Source: Candidatus Latescibacterota bacterium (GTDB lineage: Bacteria > Latescibacterota > UBA2968). From it: a stretch of 64,000 nt of DNA. Every line of letters begins with the position of its first letter. The stretch's first letter is position 1. The stretch spans positions 124,001 through 188,000 of the forward strand of contig JAJDYX010000005.1 in NCBI GenBank assembly GCA_022824945.1, written 5' to 3'. Position numbers and translations under genes: made by a program. A model generated the notes under the pieces. That model worked only from the letters and a program-made list of their open reading frames with translations. It made no database searches and was not told where the DNA came from. Shown piece after piece: positions 1 through 11,200 of the stretch.

Positions 1-1313
1 TTTACACCCAGGACAATCCCAATTTTCCCGCGGGAATTGCAAACCTTATTGACGACACCGGTCTGGAACAATCGTATCGTCTCAATATCGAAACCGTACC
101 AACCCTCCTCCGTTTTGAAAAAGGGCGAGAAGTAGCGCGGACTGTTGGATGGCATCGCGGCGACTGGGAAACCGTATCGGGACTCAACCCCCTCGGCGCA
201 GACCTGCCCGAATCGCGACCGGGATGCGGATCAAAAAGCATCGAACCGGGCATAGCTGAAAAACTCGCCGTCCAATTTGGCGAAACCGCACTCGCCGCCC
301 GGCGCATTGAAGTCGGCTCTCTCGAAGACGAAATAGAAACCTGTTTTGAACGCGGCTGGAGCGATGGCTTGCCCGTCGTGCCACCCACCGAAGAACGCGT
401 ATTGCGCATGCTATCGGGAACAACCCGCTCCCCCGACGAATTGGTAGGTATTGTCCCCCCCAATTACAACAAATGCACCGTAGAAAAAGTCGCCATCAAC
501 GCTGTCCTCGCCGGATGCAAACCCGAATATCTCCCCGTCGTCCTCACAGCGGTTGAAACCGCACTCACAGAGGCCTTTTGCATGCACGGACTGCTCGCCA
601 CCACATTCTTTGCCGGACCCCTGATCGTCGTCAACGGACCGATCACACGCGAAATTGGCATGAATGCGCGGGTCAATGCGCTCGGGCAGGGCAACCGCGC
701 CAACGCGACCATTGGACGCGCCCTTCAACTCGTCATCCGCAACATCGGCGGCGGCATCCCCGGTGGCATTGATCGCGCCATGCTCGGCAACCCGGGCAAA
801 TACACCTTCTGCTTTGCCGAACGCGAAGACGATTCGCCCTGGGAATCCCTCGCTGTCGAAAGGGGATTTTCACCCGACGCCTCCACAGTCTCGCTCTTTG
901 CAGCCAGCGGCGTCACCCCCATCATGGATCAGACATCCCGAGATCCCGACGCACTGTGTCGATCCTTCGCCGCCTGCCTCAAAGCCGACGGTCATCCCAA
1001 ACACGCAAACAGCCCGCCTCCCGTACTGGTCATATCGCCAGAACACACCCGCCGATACGCAGACGCAGGCTGGTCAAAAACCCGATTCCGCGACACATTA
1101 AATCAGTACCTCCAACTCCCCGTCGCAGAACTGCTCGAAGGCGCGGGCGGCATCCCCGAAGGGATTTCAAAACAGCGGACAAAAGACACACTACCCAAAT
1201 TTCGCAACAACACCTTGCACATCGTCCGCGCAGGCGGAGACGCGGGCTTATTCTCTGCCCTCATCAGCAGTTGGGGCAGCAGCCAATCCCTCACAAAGGA
1301 GATCACGCCATGA
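1..1313 (+). CDS. Thioredoxin-fold/UGSC-associated fusion protein (5' partial)
   Basis: The frame is open from the left edge (first whole codon at base 3) to TGA at 1311-1313, so the gene starts outside the window; the Met at 369 is internal. The first ~50 visible residues resemble the C-terminal half of a thioredoxin fold: the VPTLLRFEKGREV segment has the cis-proline/beta-strand pattern, followed by a GWHRGDWE helix. Any CXXC motif would lie upstream of the window. From about base 350 a second domain begins (GWSDGLPVVPPTEERV, then NYNKCTVEKVAINAVLAGC) and runs ~310 residues. I recognise it only as a type found beside UGSC-family proteins, not as a characterised enzyme. The stop overlaps the start of the selenoprotein gene (ATGA), implying translational coupling and a joint role, possibly thiol/selenol redox chemistry. 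That role is inference. Confidence 0.75.
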   Translation, partial: YTQDNPNFPAGIANLIDDTGLEQSYRLNIETVPTLLRFEKGREVARTVGWHRGDWETVSGLNPLGADLPESRPGCGSKSIEPGIAEKLAVQFGETALAARRIEVGSLEDEIETCFERGWSDGLPVVPPTEERVLRMLSGTTRSPDELVGIVPPNYNKCTVEKVAINAVLAGCKPEYLPVVLTAVETALTEAFCMHGLLATTFFAGPLIVVNGPITREIGMNARVNALGQGNRANATIGRALQLVIRNIGGGIPGGIDRAMLGNPGKYTFCFAEREDDSPWESLAVERGFSPDASTVSLFAASGVTPIMDQTSRDPDALCRSFAACLKADGHPKHANSPPPVLVISPEHTRRYADAGWSKTRFRDTLNQYLQLPVAELLEGAGGIPEGISKQRTKDTLPKFRNNTLHIVRAGGDAGLFSALISSWGSSQSLTKEITP

Positions 1314-1819
1314 AATTGCTCGACCCCACATCTGAGCAAAAACCAGCACAAAGAGAACGGGTAAAACGCCCGCAATCACTCGACGGACTGACCATCGGGC
1401 TTCTCGACATATCCAAAAGCCGGGGCGACGTATTCCTCGACCGCATCGAAACGCATCTCGCGCAACGCAACCTCAAAGTCAACCGCTACATCAAACCCAC
1501 ATTCACGCGCCCGGCACCCATCGCACTCCAGCAACAAATCGCCACCGAATGCGATGTCGTCGTCGAAGGCTTAGCCGATTGAGGGTCTTGCACAACGTGC
1601 AGTGTGCACGACACGACCAACCTGGAAACACGCGGCATACCCACCGTCTTTGTCGCATCCGAGCCGTTCCGCGAAGCAGCCGATGCCCAATCAACCGCCC
1701 TGGGATTTAATCCCGCTCGCGTCTTTGTAGGCCATCCCATCCAGGATCGCACCGACGAAGAAATGCAGGCACTTGCCGATGGTGCTATCGAACGCATCTT
1801 GAAAAGAATTAGCAGATAA
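1310..1819 (+). CDS. UGSC-family selenoprotein (in-frame UGA = Sec)
   Basis: ATG at 1310 overlaps the upstream stop. The frame runs 90 codons to TGA at 1580-1582 and then stays open 78 more codons to TAA at 1817-1819. Read through, the product is 169 residues with selenocysteine at position 91. The junction is A-D-U-G-S-C-T-T-C-S-V-H-D, an exact match to the motif that names the UGSC (seleno)protein family. Both halves have the same codon style. The C-terminal half continues as an alpha/beta protein (strand TVFVASEPF, then RVFVGHPI), so it is not random sequence. A conventional gene caller would split this gene or restart it at GTG 1604. Redox-active U91 and C94 are likely, but the substrate is unknown. 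msrB follows 18 bp downstream, consistent with a redox context. Selenocysteine needs selA/B/C/D elsewhere in the genome. Confidence 0.85.
1583..1618 (+). promoter_or_regulatory. Candidate bacterial SECIS stem-loop
   Basis: Starting just after the UGA, GGUC (1584-1587) can pair with GACC (1615-1618), and UGCAC (1589-1593) with GUGCA (1604-1608). This leaves a 10-nt apical loop (1594-1603) containing G and U. Size and position fit a SelB-recognised bacterial SECIS. An alternative inner hairpin, UGCAC with GUGCA at 1597-1601, has only a 3-nt loop. The fold was worked out by eye. Confidence 0.45.
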
Positions 1820-1837
1820 AAAAGGATCTACCCCCCA

Positions 1838-2245
1838 ATGAACGACAAAAAAATCACCAAAACAAACGAAGAATGGCGGGAACAACTCACGCCCGAGCAA
1901 TACTACGTCTGCCGTCAAAAAGGCACGGAACGCGCCTTCACCGGCATGTACTGGGACTGCCGAGAAGAAGGCGTATATCGCTGTGTATGCTGCAACGCCG
2001 AACTCTTCCGCTCAGACCAGAAATTCGACTCCCACTGCGGATGGCCCAGCTTTTTTGACGCCATTGACCCCGACCGCATCAACCAGCACGAAGACCTGAG
2101 CTTTGGCATGCGCCGCATCGAAGTCACCTGTGCCCGCTGCGACGCCCACCTGGGCCACATCTTCGACGACGGACCCGCACCCACGGGCCTGCGCTATTGC
2201 ATCAACTCCGTCGCCATTGATCTGGACCGCGATGAGGAATCGTAA
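1838..2245 (+). CDS. msrB: Peptide-methionine (R)-S-oxide reductase MsrB
   Basis: The 135-residue length is typical of a single-domain MsrB, which reduces the R-form of methionine sulfoxide in proteins using thioredoxin. The catalytic Cys lies in RYCINS (about residue 121). Two CxxC pairs (CVCC near residue 49, CARC near residue 99) form the structural zinc site. HCGWPSF and [10 protein letters not shown] are hallmark motifs. There is no signal peptide, so it is cytoplasmic. An AAAGGA ribosome-binding site precedes ATG 1838. It lies 18 bp after the selenoprotein gene and may be co-transcribed. MsrB can itself be a selenoprotein, but here the catalytic residue is encoded as Cys (TGC). Confidence 0.95.
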   Translation: MNDKKITKTNEEWREQLTPEQYYVCRQKGTERAFTGMYWDCREEGVYRCVCCNAELFRSDQKFDSHCGWPSFFDAIDPDRINQHEDLSFGMRRIEVTCARCDAHLGHIFDDGPAPTGLRYCINSVAIDLDRDEES

Positions 2246-2280
2246 AACACTCCTCAAGAGAGTCTCACGGACTCAAAAGA

Positions 2281-5200
2281 ATGTTCTCACAAATTGAACA
2301 AATCTTCTCGCACATCATCCACACCCGCCTGGCGGTATCCCTCAGCCTCATGCTGGCACTGCCAATCGCGGCAAGGGCGCAGGAAATGACAATTGTGTCA
2401 AGTCCTACCAGCATAATGGAGGGCAAAAGTGCCACATTTATCATATCGGTGACACCTGCGCCAACCAGCAACCTGAGAGTAAACATAGAAGTGACGGGCA
2501 ATACCATCCCCACCAGCTACACACGTCCTACAACAATCACCGTCGGCACCTCTGGCACCGCCACACTGACAGTACCAACCGAAGATTTCACAGAGAATCC
2601 GAACGACGAAAACTGGGGCGACGTATCCGTGCGGATAATAGAAGGGGATGGCTACACGATCGGTGAACAGGGAAGTGCGTCCGTGCAAGTGATTGACGAT
2701 GAGGCGGATGAAAATCCGCCAGCCACAGTTGCTCCGCTTCCGGTAGTAACGCTTCACACAGACCAAACGCGGGTCGCAATAGGCGATAGGGTGACGCTCA
2801 CAATGAAGCGCACCACACCTTATGACAAGAGGCATCGAGTAGATTTCCGGGTGGCCGGACACCTGCCGGATATTACCGACTGGGAACCGATGGTGGAAAT
2901 CCTTCATCCGCAGTCGGCAAACAGGCATCCGCCTGGGGAGAGATCGTATTCTTTCCGCGTGCAGGAAGAGACCTGTGGGCACACGCCGGGACGCAAAATT
3001 GAAGCCTATCTTTTTGATGCCTACTACTATGGAGACAACATTCCACAGGCGGAGAGGACCGGAGACTCGGCTTACAAAGTGGGCGACCCATCTTCGGTAA
3101 CCATAGATGTTTACGCTCCCTCAAACTGGCAACCGACAGGAGCCCCAACAATCAGCGGCAATCTCGAGGTGGATCAAACATTAACAGTCTCCCATGGCCT
3201 CAGCGGTGTGACAAATATTCAATGGATTCGCGTGCAGAGCAATACAGAGACCAATATCGGAACGGGTAACACATATACAATCGCGTCAGCCGATAATGAT
3301 CACCGACTAAAAGTTAAGGTAACCTACAATAACGGTACGTGTGAAATCGAAAGCGCGTTGACAGCAGTCGTGGGTGGAGAAATGCCAGTCGGGACAATTG
3401 ACACAAATCCTCCAACCATCCTCGAAGGTCGGTCCAAGACATTCAGAATCACAATGAACCCTGCCCCGACGGCTCCACTAATTGCAGAAGTGCTCATCAG
3501 CCAGGTCGGCGATTTCATCACCGGCACACCGGGCGTGGGCACGCACACAGTCAACTTCAGTGCCAACCAGACCACCGCCACACTAACAGTCAATACTGAA
3601 AATGATCAGGTAGATGAACCGAATGGCGAGATAAGCGCGGAACTGTTGAACAGCACAGGCTATGACGTAGGCGACCCATCCATCGCAACCGTCATCGTTC
3701 AAGACAATGACAATCCGCGGATGAAAATCGAAGCGGTAACAACACCCATCACCGAAGGAGATGATGCGGAATTCACAATCATAGCGGACCCCGTACCGGC
3801 AACCCCACTAACCGTGACCGTAAGCGTCAGCGAGAACCGCAATTTTATCACCGGCACACCGGGCGTAGGCACGCACACAGTCAACTTCAGTGCCAACCAG
3901 ACCACCGCCACACTAACAGTCAATACTGAAAATGATCAGGTAGATGAGCTGAATGGTCAGATAAGAGCGCAACTGCAAAGCGCAACAGACTATGATTTAG
4001 GCTCTCCACGCTCGGCAACGGTTACCGTTGAGGACAACGACATCCCGCAGCTATCGATCGGCGCGGACCAGACCGTTGCAGAGAGTGCGGGCAGCATGGA
4101 ATTCACTGTGACACTGGATGGACCGAATGCGCAAACAGTAACGGTGGATTATGCGACATCGGACGGCACAGCGGAAGAACCTGGGGACTATACGCGGAGG
4201 AGCGGCAGGCTGACATTCTCCCCGGGTGACGCTCGCACACAAACCATCCGCGTGACGATCCGGAATGACAATATAGACGAAGACAGCGAGAACTTCACCC
4301 TCACGCTGAGCAATGCGAACAATGCGACGATAGGCGGCAATGAGGCGACCGGAACGATCACCGATGACGACACGCGTGGGGTCACAGTGGAACCGACGGC
4401 ACTGAACGTGCCGGAAAATGGCAACAATACCTACAGGGTGGTGCTGACCTCGCAGCCAACCGAGAACGTGACAGTGTCGGTGGACGTACCATCGGGCACG
4501 GATGTGTCGGCAAATAAGACGAGTCTGACATTCACGGCGAGCAACTGGCGTAACGCGCAGACGGTGAGGGTAGATGCGGCTGATGACACCGACTCGGATT
4601 TAGACCCATCGGTGACGATCACGCACACGGTCAGCGGCGGCGACTACGGGGCAAACAGCGTAACTGCGGACCCGGTGATAGTAACGATCATCGAAAACGA
4701 CATATCGACGCTGAGCATTGACAATACAAGTGCGTCTGAGAGCGCTGGGACAATGTCGTTCACGGTGCGTCTGAGCGTGGCGAATACCCAGGCCGTGACA
4801 GTGAATTACGCGACATCAAACGGCACGGCGATAGCACCTGGCGACTACACGGCGGTGACGAACGGCACGCTGACATTCCCCGCAAATAGCGCGGCGTCAC
4901 AGACGATCAGTGTGACAATAGTGAACGACGATATAGATGAGGAAAACGAAACCTTCACCATAACACTGAGCGGGCCATCATCCAACGCAATCATAGGAGA
5001 CAATGAAGCGACCGGAACAATTCAGGACAACGACACGCGCGGGGTGAGGGTATCACCCACCTCCCTGACAGTGAACGAGGGAAGCAGCAATACCTACACA
5101 GTGGTTTTGAACTCAGAGCCTACCGCGAGCGTGACAGTGGGGGTGTCAAAGTCGTCAGGTTCGTCCGAGGACGTGACAGTGTCGGTGACAAGTCTGACCT

Positions 5201-8200
5201 TCCCGACCAATACCTGGAATATAGCGCAGACAGTGACAGTATCGGCGGACCAGGACAACGACGAGACGAACGACGCGGCCACCGTGCAACACACGGTCAG
5301 CGGCGGCGACTACGGAGCGAACAACGTAACGGTGGCCTCAGTGAGGGTGACCGTAGATGACGACGAGACGCCACCACTGCCACCACCGCCACCACCGCCA
5401 ACCCCATCGGTGAGCATCTCAGCGAATCCCACTACCATCACTGAAGGTGGCACGACAACTGTTACGGTCACTGCCTCCACAGCACCGTCAAATGCGATAA
5501 ACGTGAACGTGAACGTCTCTCAGAACGGCAATTTCATCACTGGCTCACCGCCATCATCTGTCACCATCAACGCCAACCAGACCACCACCACATTCACAAT
5601 CAATACTGTAGATGATAATACAGATGAGTCAAATGGCTCAATAACAACACAAGTGCAAGCAGGAACAGGCTACACAGTAGGCTCTCCATCTTCGGCAACT
5701 GTCATCGTCAATGACAACGATAATCCACCACCCGGGACCCCACAGTTAACAATCTCGGCAGGAACCTCCCCTGTCACTGAAGGCACGAATGCAACATTCA
5801 CTATCACAGCGGACCCCGCGCCCTCAACAGCAATAACCGTGAGCGTGAACGTCACCGAGACAGAAGATGTCATCAGCGGCACACCACCATCAACCGTCAC
5901 CATAGGCACCACCGGCCAGGCCACACTGACAGTCGCAACGGACGACGATAATGTAGATGAAGACGACAGCGTAATAACCGCGCAAGTACAGGCAGGAACA
6001 GGCTACACAGTAGGCGACCCATCATCGGCAACCATCACCGTGAGCGACAACGACTCTCCAGGGATAAAGGATCAACAGCCAGAAGTGACAATCTCGGCAG
6101 GGACCTCACCCGTGACAGAAGGCACCGCTGCAACTTTCACTATCACAGCGGATCCCGCACCCACAACCGCACTGAAGGTACGGGTAAACGTCACCCAGAC
6201 AGGCAAAGTCATCAGCGGCACACCGGCATCATCAGTCACCTTCAAAGCCAACCAAACCACCGCCACACTGACAGTAGCAACAAATGACGATAATGTAGAT
6301 GAAGACGACAGCGCGGTAACAGCGCAAGTACAGGCCGGAACAGGCTATACAGTAGGCTCACCATCCTCGGCGAGTGTCACCGTTGAAGACGACGACGCCC
6401 CAGGGGTAAAAGCTCCAGAGCCGCCAGAAGTGACAATTGAAGCGGATACGTCACCCGTGACAGAAGGCACCGCTGCAACTTTCACTATCACAGCGGACCC
6501 CGCACCTACAACCTCGTTAAACGTGATGGTGGATGTCTCTCAGACCGGCAACTTCATCAGCGGCTCAACGGGCATGCGCCAAGTCACCATCAGTACCTCC
6601 GGCACCGCCACACTGACAGTAGAAACGGATAATGATAATACAGATGAATCCAATGGCTCGATAACAGCGCAAGTGAAAACAGGAGCAGGCTACACAGTAG
6701 GCTCTCCATCTTCAGCAACCGTAACCGTAAACGACAACGACGCAGCACCAAGGGGTCCACCGCTACCAAAAGTGACAATCACAGCGAATCCTACAGCCAT
6801 CACCGAAGGCACGGATGCGACATTCAAAATCACAGCGAACCCCAGACCGACAACCGCGCTGAAGGTACGGGTAAACGTCACCCAGACCGGCAAGGTCTTC
6901 AGAGGCACTCCACCCTCAACGGTCACCTTCCGCGCCAACCAGACCACCGCCACGCTGAGAGTAGCAACACACGACGACAATGTAGATGAAATCGCCAGTC
7001 AAGTAACAACACAAGTACAAGCCGGAACAGGCTACACAGTAGGCTCTCCATCCTCCGCAACCGTCACCGTCAACGACAACGACATTCCACAGATGACAAT
7101 CACGGCGAATCGCGCGAGCGTCACTGAAGGCACGGATGCGACTTTCACAATCACAGCGAACCCCAGACCGGCAACCGCCCTAACCGTGAACGTGAGCGTC
7201 ACCCAAACTGGCCAGGTCATAAGCGGCACTCTACCTTCGACAGTTACATTCAACGCCAACCAGACCACCGCCACGCTGAGAGTAGCAACAGATGACGACG
7301 ATGTGCGCGAATCTGCTGGTACCGTAACGGCGCAGATAACGACAGGTGTGGGCTACACAGTGGGCACCCCATCCTCGGTGAGCGTCACCGTAAACGACAA
7401 CGACACGCCCCCGAACTCGCCAGCAACAGGTGCCCCAATCATCATCGGCAAACCCGAATTGGGAGAAACACTGACAACCGATGTCTCTAACATCCGGGAT
7501 GCCAATGGCCTCACCAAAGTGTCATATAATTATCAGTGGATCCGCGTAATAGGTAGTATGGAGACCGAGATCCCCGGTGCCACTGGCTCGACGTACAAAG
7601 TGGTAATAGCCGATAGTGGTTACCGGCTAAAAGTTCGGGTGAACTTCACCGACGATGTGGGCTATCCCGAAGAATTGGAAAGCGCATTGACAGCGATGGT
7701 GGTCATACCGGGAGTGACGCCGGTAATAACAATCACAGCGGACCCCCCAAGTATCACCGAAGGCACGGATGCTACATTCACAATCACAGCGATCCCTGCA
7801 CCCACAATCACACTGACCGTGAACGTGAACGTAACCGAGACCGCCAATACCCTCAGCGGCACACCGCCTTCAACAGTCACCATCAGCGCTGGCCAAGCCA
7901 CCCTGACAGTCGCAACAGACGACGATAAGACAGACGAACACGCCAGTGTCGTAATCGCACAAGTACAAGCCGGAGCAGGCTATACAGTAGGCGCACCATC
8001 CTCAGCCAGAGTACTCGTGCTGGATGATGACTTGCCACCCGCGATAGACGCAACCCTGAGTAGCCTGACAATCAACCCCGGCGTACTGACCCCGACATTC
8101 GCCCCGGAGACATTGGACTACACCGCCTTAGTCCCGAATGCGACCTCAACGGCAACAGTCACAGCAACACCCAAAAACCCGGACGCAACCGTATCCATCA

Positions 8201-11200
8201 ACGGTCGGAACACAACCTCATTGGACATGCCATTTACCGGCGACACGATGGACATCACGGTAACGGTTACAGCCGTCGATAACATCACGCAATTGACCTA
8301 CACCATCACAGTCAATCGTGCGCTATCAGGGCTCCCGCAGGTGACAATCACAGCGAATCCCAAAACCGTCACCGAAGGCACGAATGCGACATTTACGGTC
8401 ACAGCAAACCAGCCAGCGATAACCGATCTGACCGTAAAAGTAAACGTAACTGAAACCGCCAAAATGCTCAGCGGCACACCGCCTTCAACAGCCACCATCA
8501 GCGCTGGCCAAACCACCGCCACGCTGACAGTCGCAACGCAGGATGACGATATAGACGAACATGCCAGCGTGTTAACCGCACAAGTGCGAACCGGAACAGG
8601 CTATACAATAGGCGACCCATCCCTGGCGAGCGTACTCGTGCTGGACGACGAAGTGACGATATCGACAGACGCAACACTGGGCAGCCTGACAATCAATCCC
8701 GGCGTACTGACCCCGACATTCGATCCGGAGACATTGGACTACACCGCCTCAGTGACAAACGCGGACTCGACCATAACGGTTACAGCAACAGGCAATAACG
8801 CGAGCGCAACCGTATCCATCAACGGGCAGAACACCACCTCATTGGACGTGTCACTTGTCGAAGGCACAAACACCATCACAATAGTAGTCACAGCCGAAGA
8901 CAACACCACCCAAGTGACCTACACCATCACAGTCAACCGCGAAGCACCATCTACAGACGCAACACTGGGCAGCCTGACAATCAATCCCGGCGTACTGACC
9001 CCGGCATTCGATCCGGAGACATTGGACTACACCGCCTCAGTGACAAACGCGGACTCGACCATAACGGTTACAGCAATAGCCAACAACCCGGGCGCAACCG
9101 TATCCATCAACGGGCAGAACACCACCTCATTGGACGTGTCACTTGTCGAAGGCACGAACATCATCACAGTAGTAGTCACAGCCGAAGACAACACCACGCA
9201 ATTGACCTACACCATCACAATTACCCGCGAAGCACCGGTCCCACAGGTGACAATCTCGGCAGGAACCACACCCATCACCGAAGGCACGGCTGCGACATTT
9301 ACAATCACGGCAACCCCTGCACCAACAACCGAACTGACCGTGAACGTGAGCGTCACCCAGACGGGTAGTGTCCTCAGCGGTACACCGCCCTCGACCATCA
9401 CCATCAGCGCCAATGGATCCACCACCACGCTAACAGTCGCAACAGATGACGACAATGTAGATGAAGAAGCCGGTGTAATAACCGCAGCATTACAAGCTGG
9501 AACAGGCTACACAGTAGGCACACCATCCTCCGCAAGCGTCACTGTAAACGACAACGACGCGGCTCCCAACAATCCAGCCACAGGCGCCCCAACAATCACT
9601 GGCACACCCGAAGTAGGTGAAACACTCACAGCCGATGTCTCTAACATCCGGGATACCGACGGCCTCGAAAATGTCACCTATATTTACCAGTGGATCCGCG
9701 TAATCGGCGATATAGAAACCGAAATCGCCAATGCAACAGGTGTGACATACGAAGTCGCAGCAGCCGATATTGGTCACCAGATAAAAGTTCGGGTGAACTT
9801 CAACGATGATTTGGGCAATGCCGAAGAATTGGAAAGCGCATTGACCAGCGCCGTCGTTGCACCAGTGGTCCCACAGGTGACAATCTCGGCAAATGCCACA
9901 AGCATCACCGAAGGTGAAGCTGCAACATTCACAATCACAGCATCTCCTGCACCCACAACCGCAATAACCGTAAACGTGAACATCACCCAAACCGGCGATG
10001 TCATCAGCGGCACACCACCCGCAACCATCACCATCAATGCCAACCAGACCACCTTGACCGTAGCAACAGATGACGACAATACAGATGAAGAAGCCAGCGC
10101 GATAACCGCGCAAGTACAAGCCGGAACAGGCTACACAGTAGGCGACCCATCCTCGGCAACTGTCACCGTCAACGACAACGACCTTCCCCCGAACTCCCCA
10201 GCCACAGGTGCCCCAACAATCATCGGCACGCCTCAAGTAGGTCAAACACTCACAGCGGACGTCTCTAACATTCAGGATGCCAATGGCCTCACCAATGTAT
10301 CGTACACCTATCAGTGGATCCGTCTGGTAGGCAGTGTGGAGACCGAGATCATCGGAGCCACGGGTGTGACATACGAAGTCACAATAACCGACACAGATCG
10401 CCAGCTAAAAGTTCGGGTCAACTTCACCGACGACCTGGGCTATGACGAAGAATTGGAAAGCGCATTGACAGCTATTATTACACCAGAGGAACCTCGCGTG
10501 GTAAAACTGGACGGATGGCTGGCGCGATTTGGGCGAACAGCATCGAATCATGTCATCGAAACCGTGCGCGAACGCGTGAGGGGGCATGTGGGCATCAACC
10601 ATGTGGTGATTGGCGGGTACAATCTGGATCAAATGAATTATGACGGACTATTCTACAATCCGACATGGATGACGGGTGAGTCCCCAATGAGATTTAGTAT
10701 TGACGCCGCGCAGAGTGCTCACGACAAAGAGATATTGAAGCAAATAATATCGAGTACATCATTTGCTCTGTCTGGCAAAATGGGGCCGCATAGCGAACCT
10801 CGATGGGCAGTGTGGGGCCGGGGCGCAACAACGCGCTTTAGCGGCACCGACGACGATCAGACAGTAGAAGGCGACGTAACATCGGTCATGCTGGGCATCG
10901 ACTATGGAGATAACAGTTTCCAGGGCGGACTTGTCCTATCCTACACCATGGGCGATGGCATACTGGGCACCGTCGCCAATACCCGCGACGAATGGTCAGT
11001 AGAGACAACGCTGACGGGTATTTACCCCTGGGCGCGCCTCGCCTTGACAAACAAATTCTCCGTATGGGGAATGCTGGGCTATGGGGGAGGCGACCTGCCC
11101 CTATCGCTCGAAGGCATCGTGAAATTAGAGACAGACGCAAACATGGTAATGGGAGCAATTGGTACCCGCACCGATTTAATCGGATCGACCTATCATGACG

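Noticed and set aside
1604..1819. Independent small gene starting at GTG 1604
   Set aside because: It lacks a ribosome-binding site and is in the same frame as, and directly continuous with, the upstream piece through the U-G-S-C motif.
3500..10500. CRISPR-like or tandem-array repeat region
   Set aside because: The repeats are in-frame, domain-sized (~96-110 codons) and protein-coding; spacing and degeneracy do not fit CRISPR. No CRISPR array was seen in the window.
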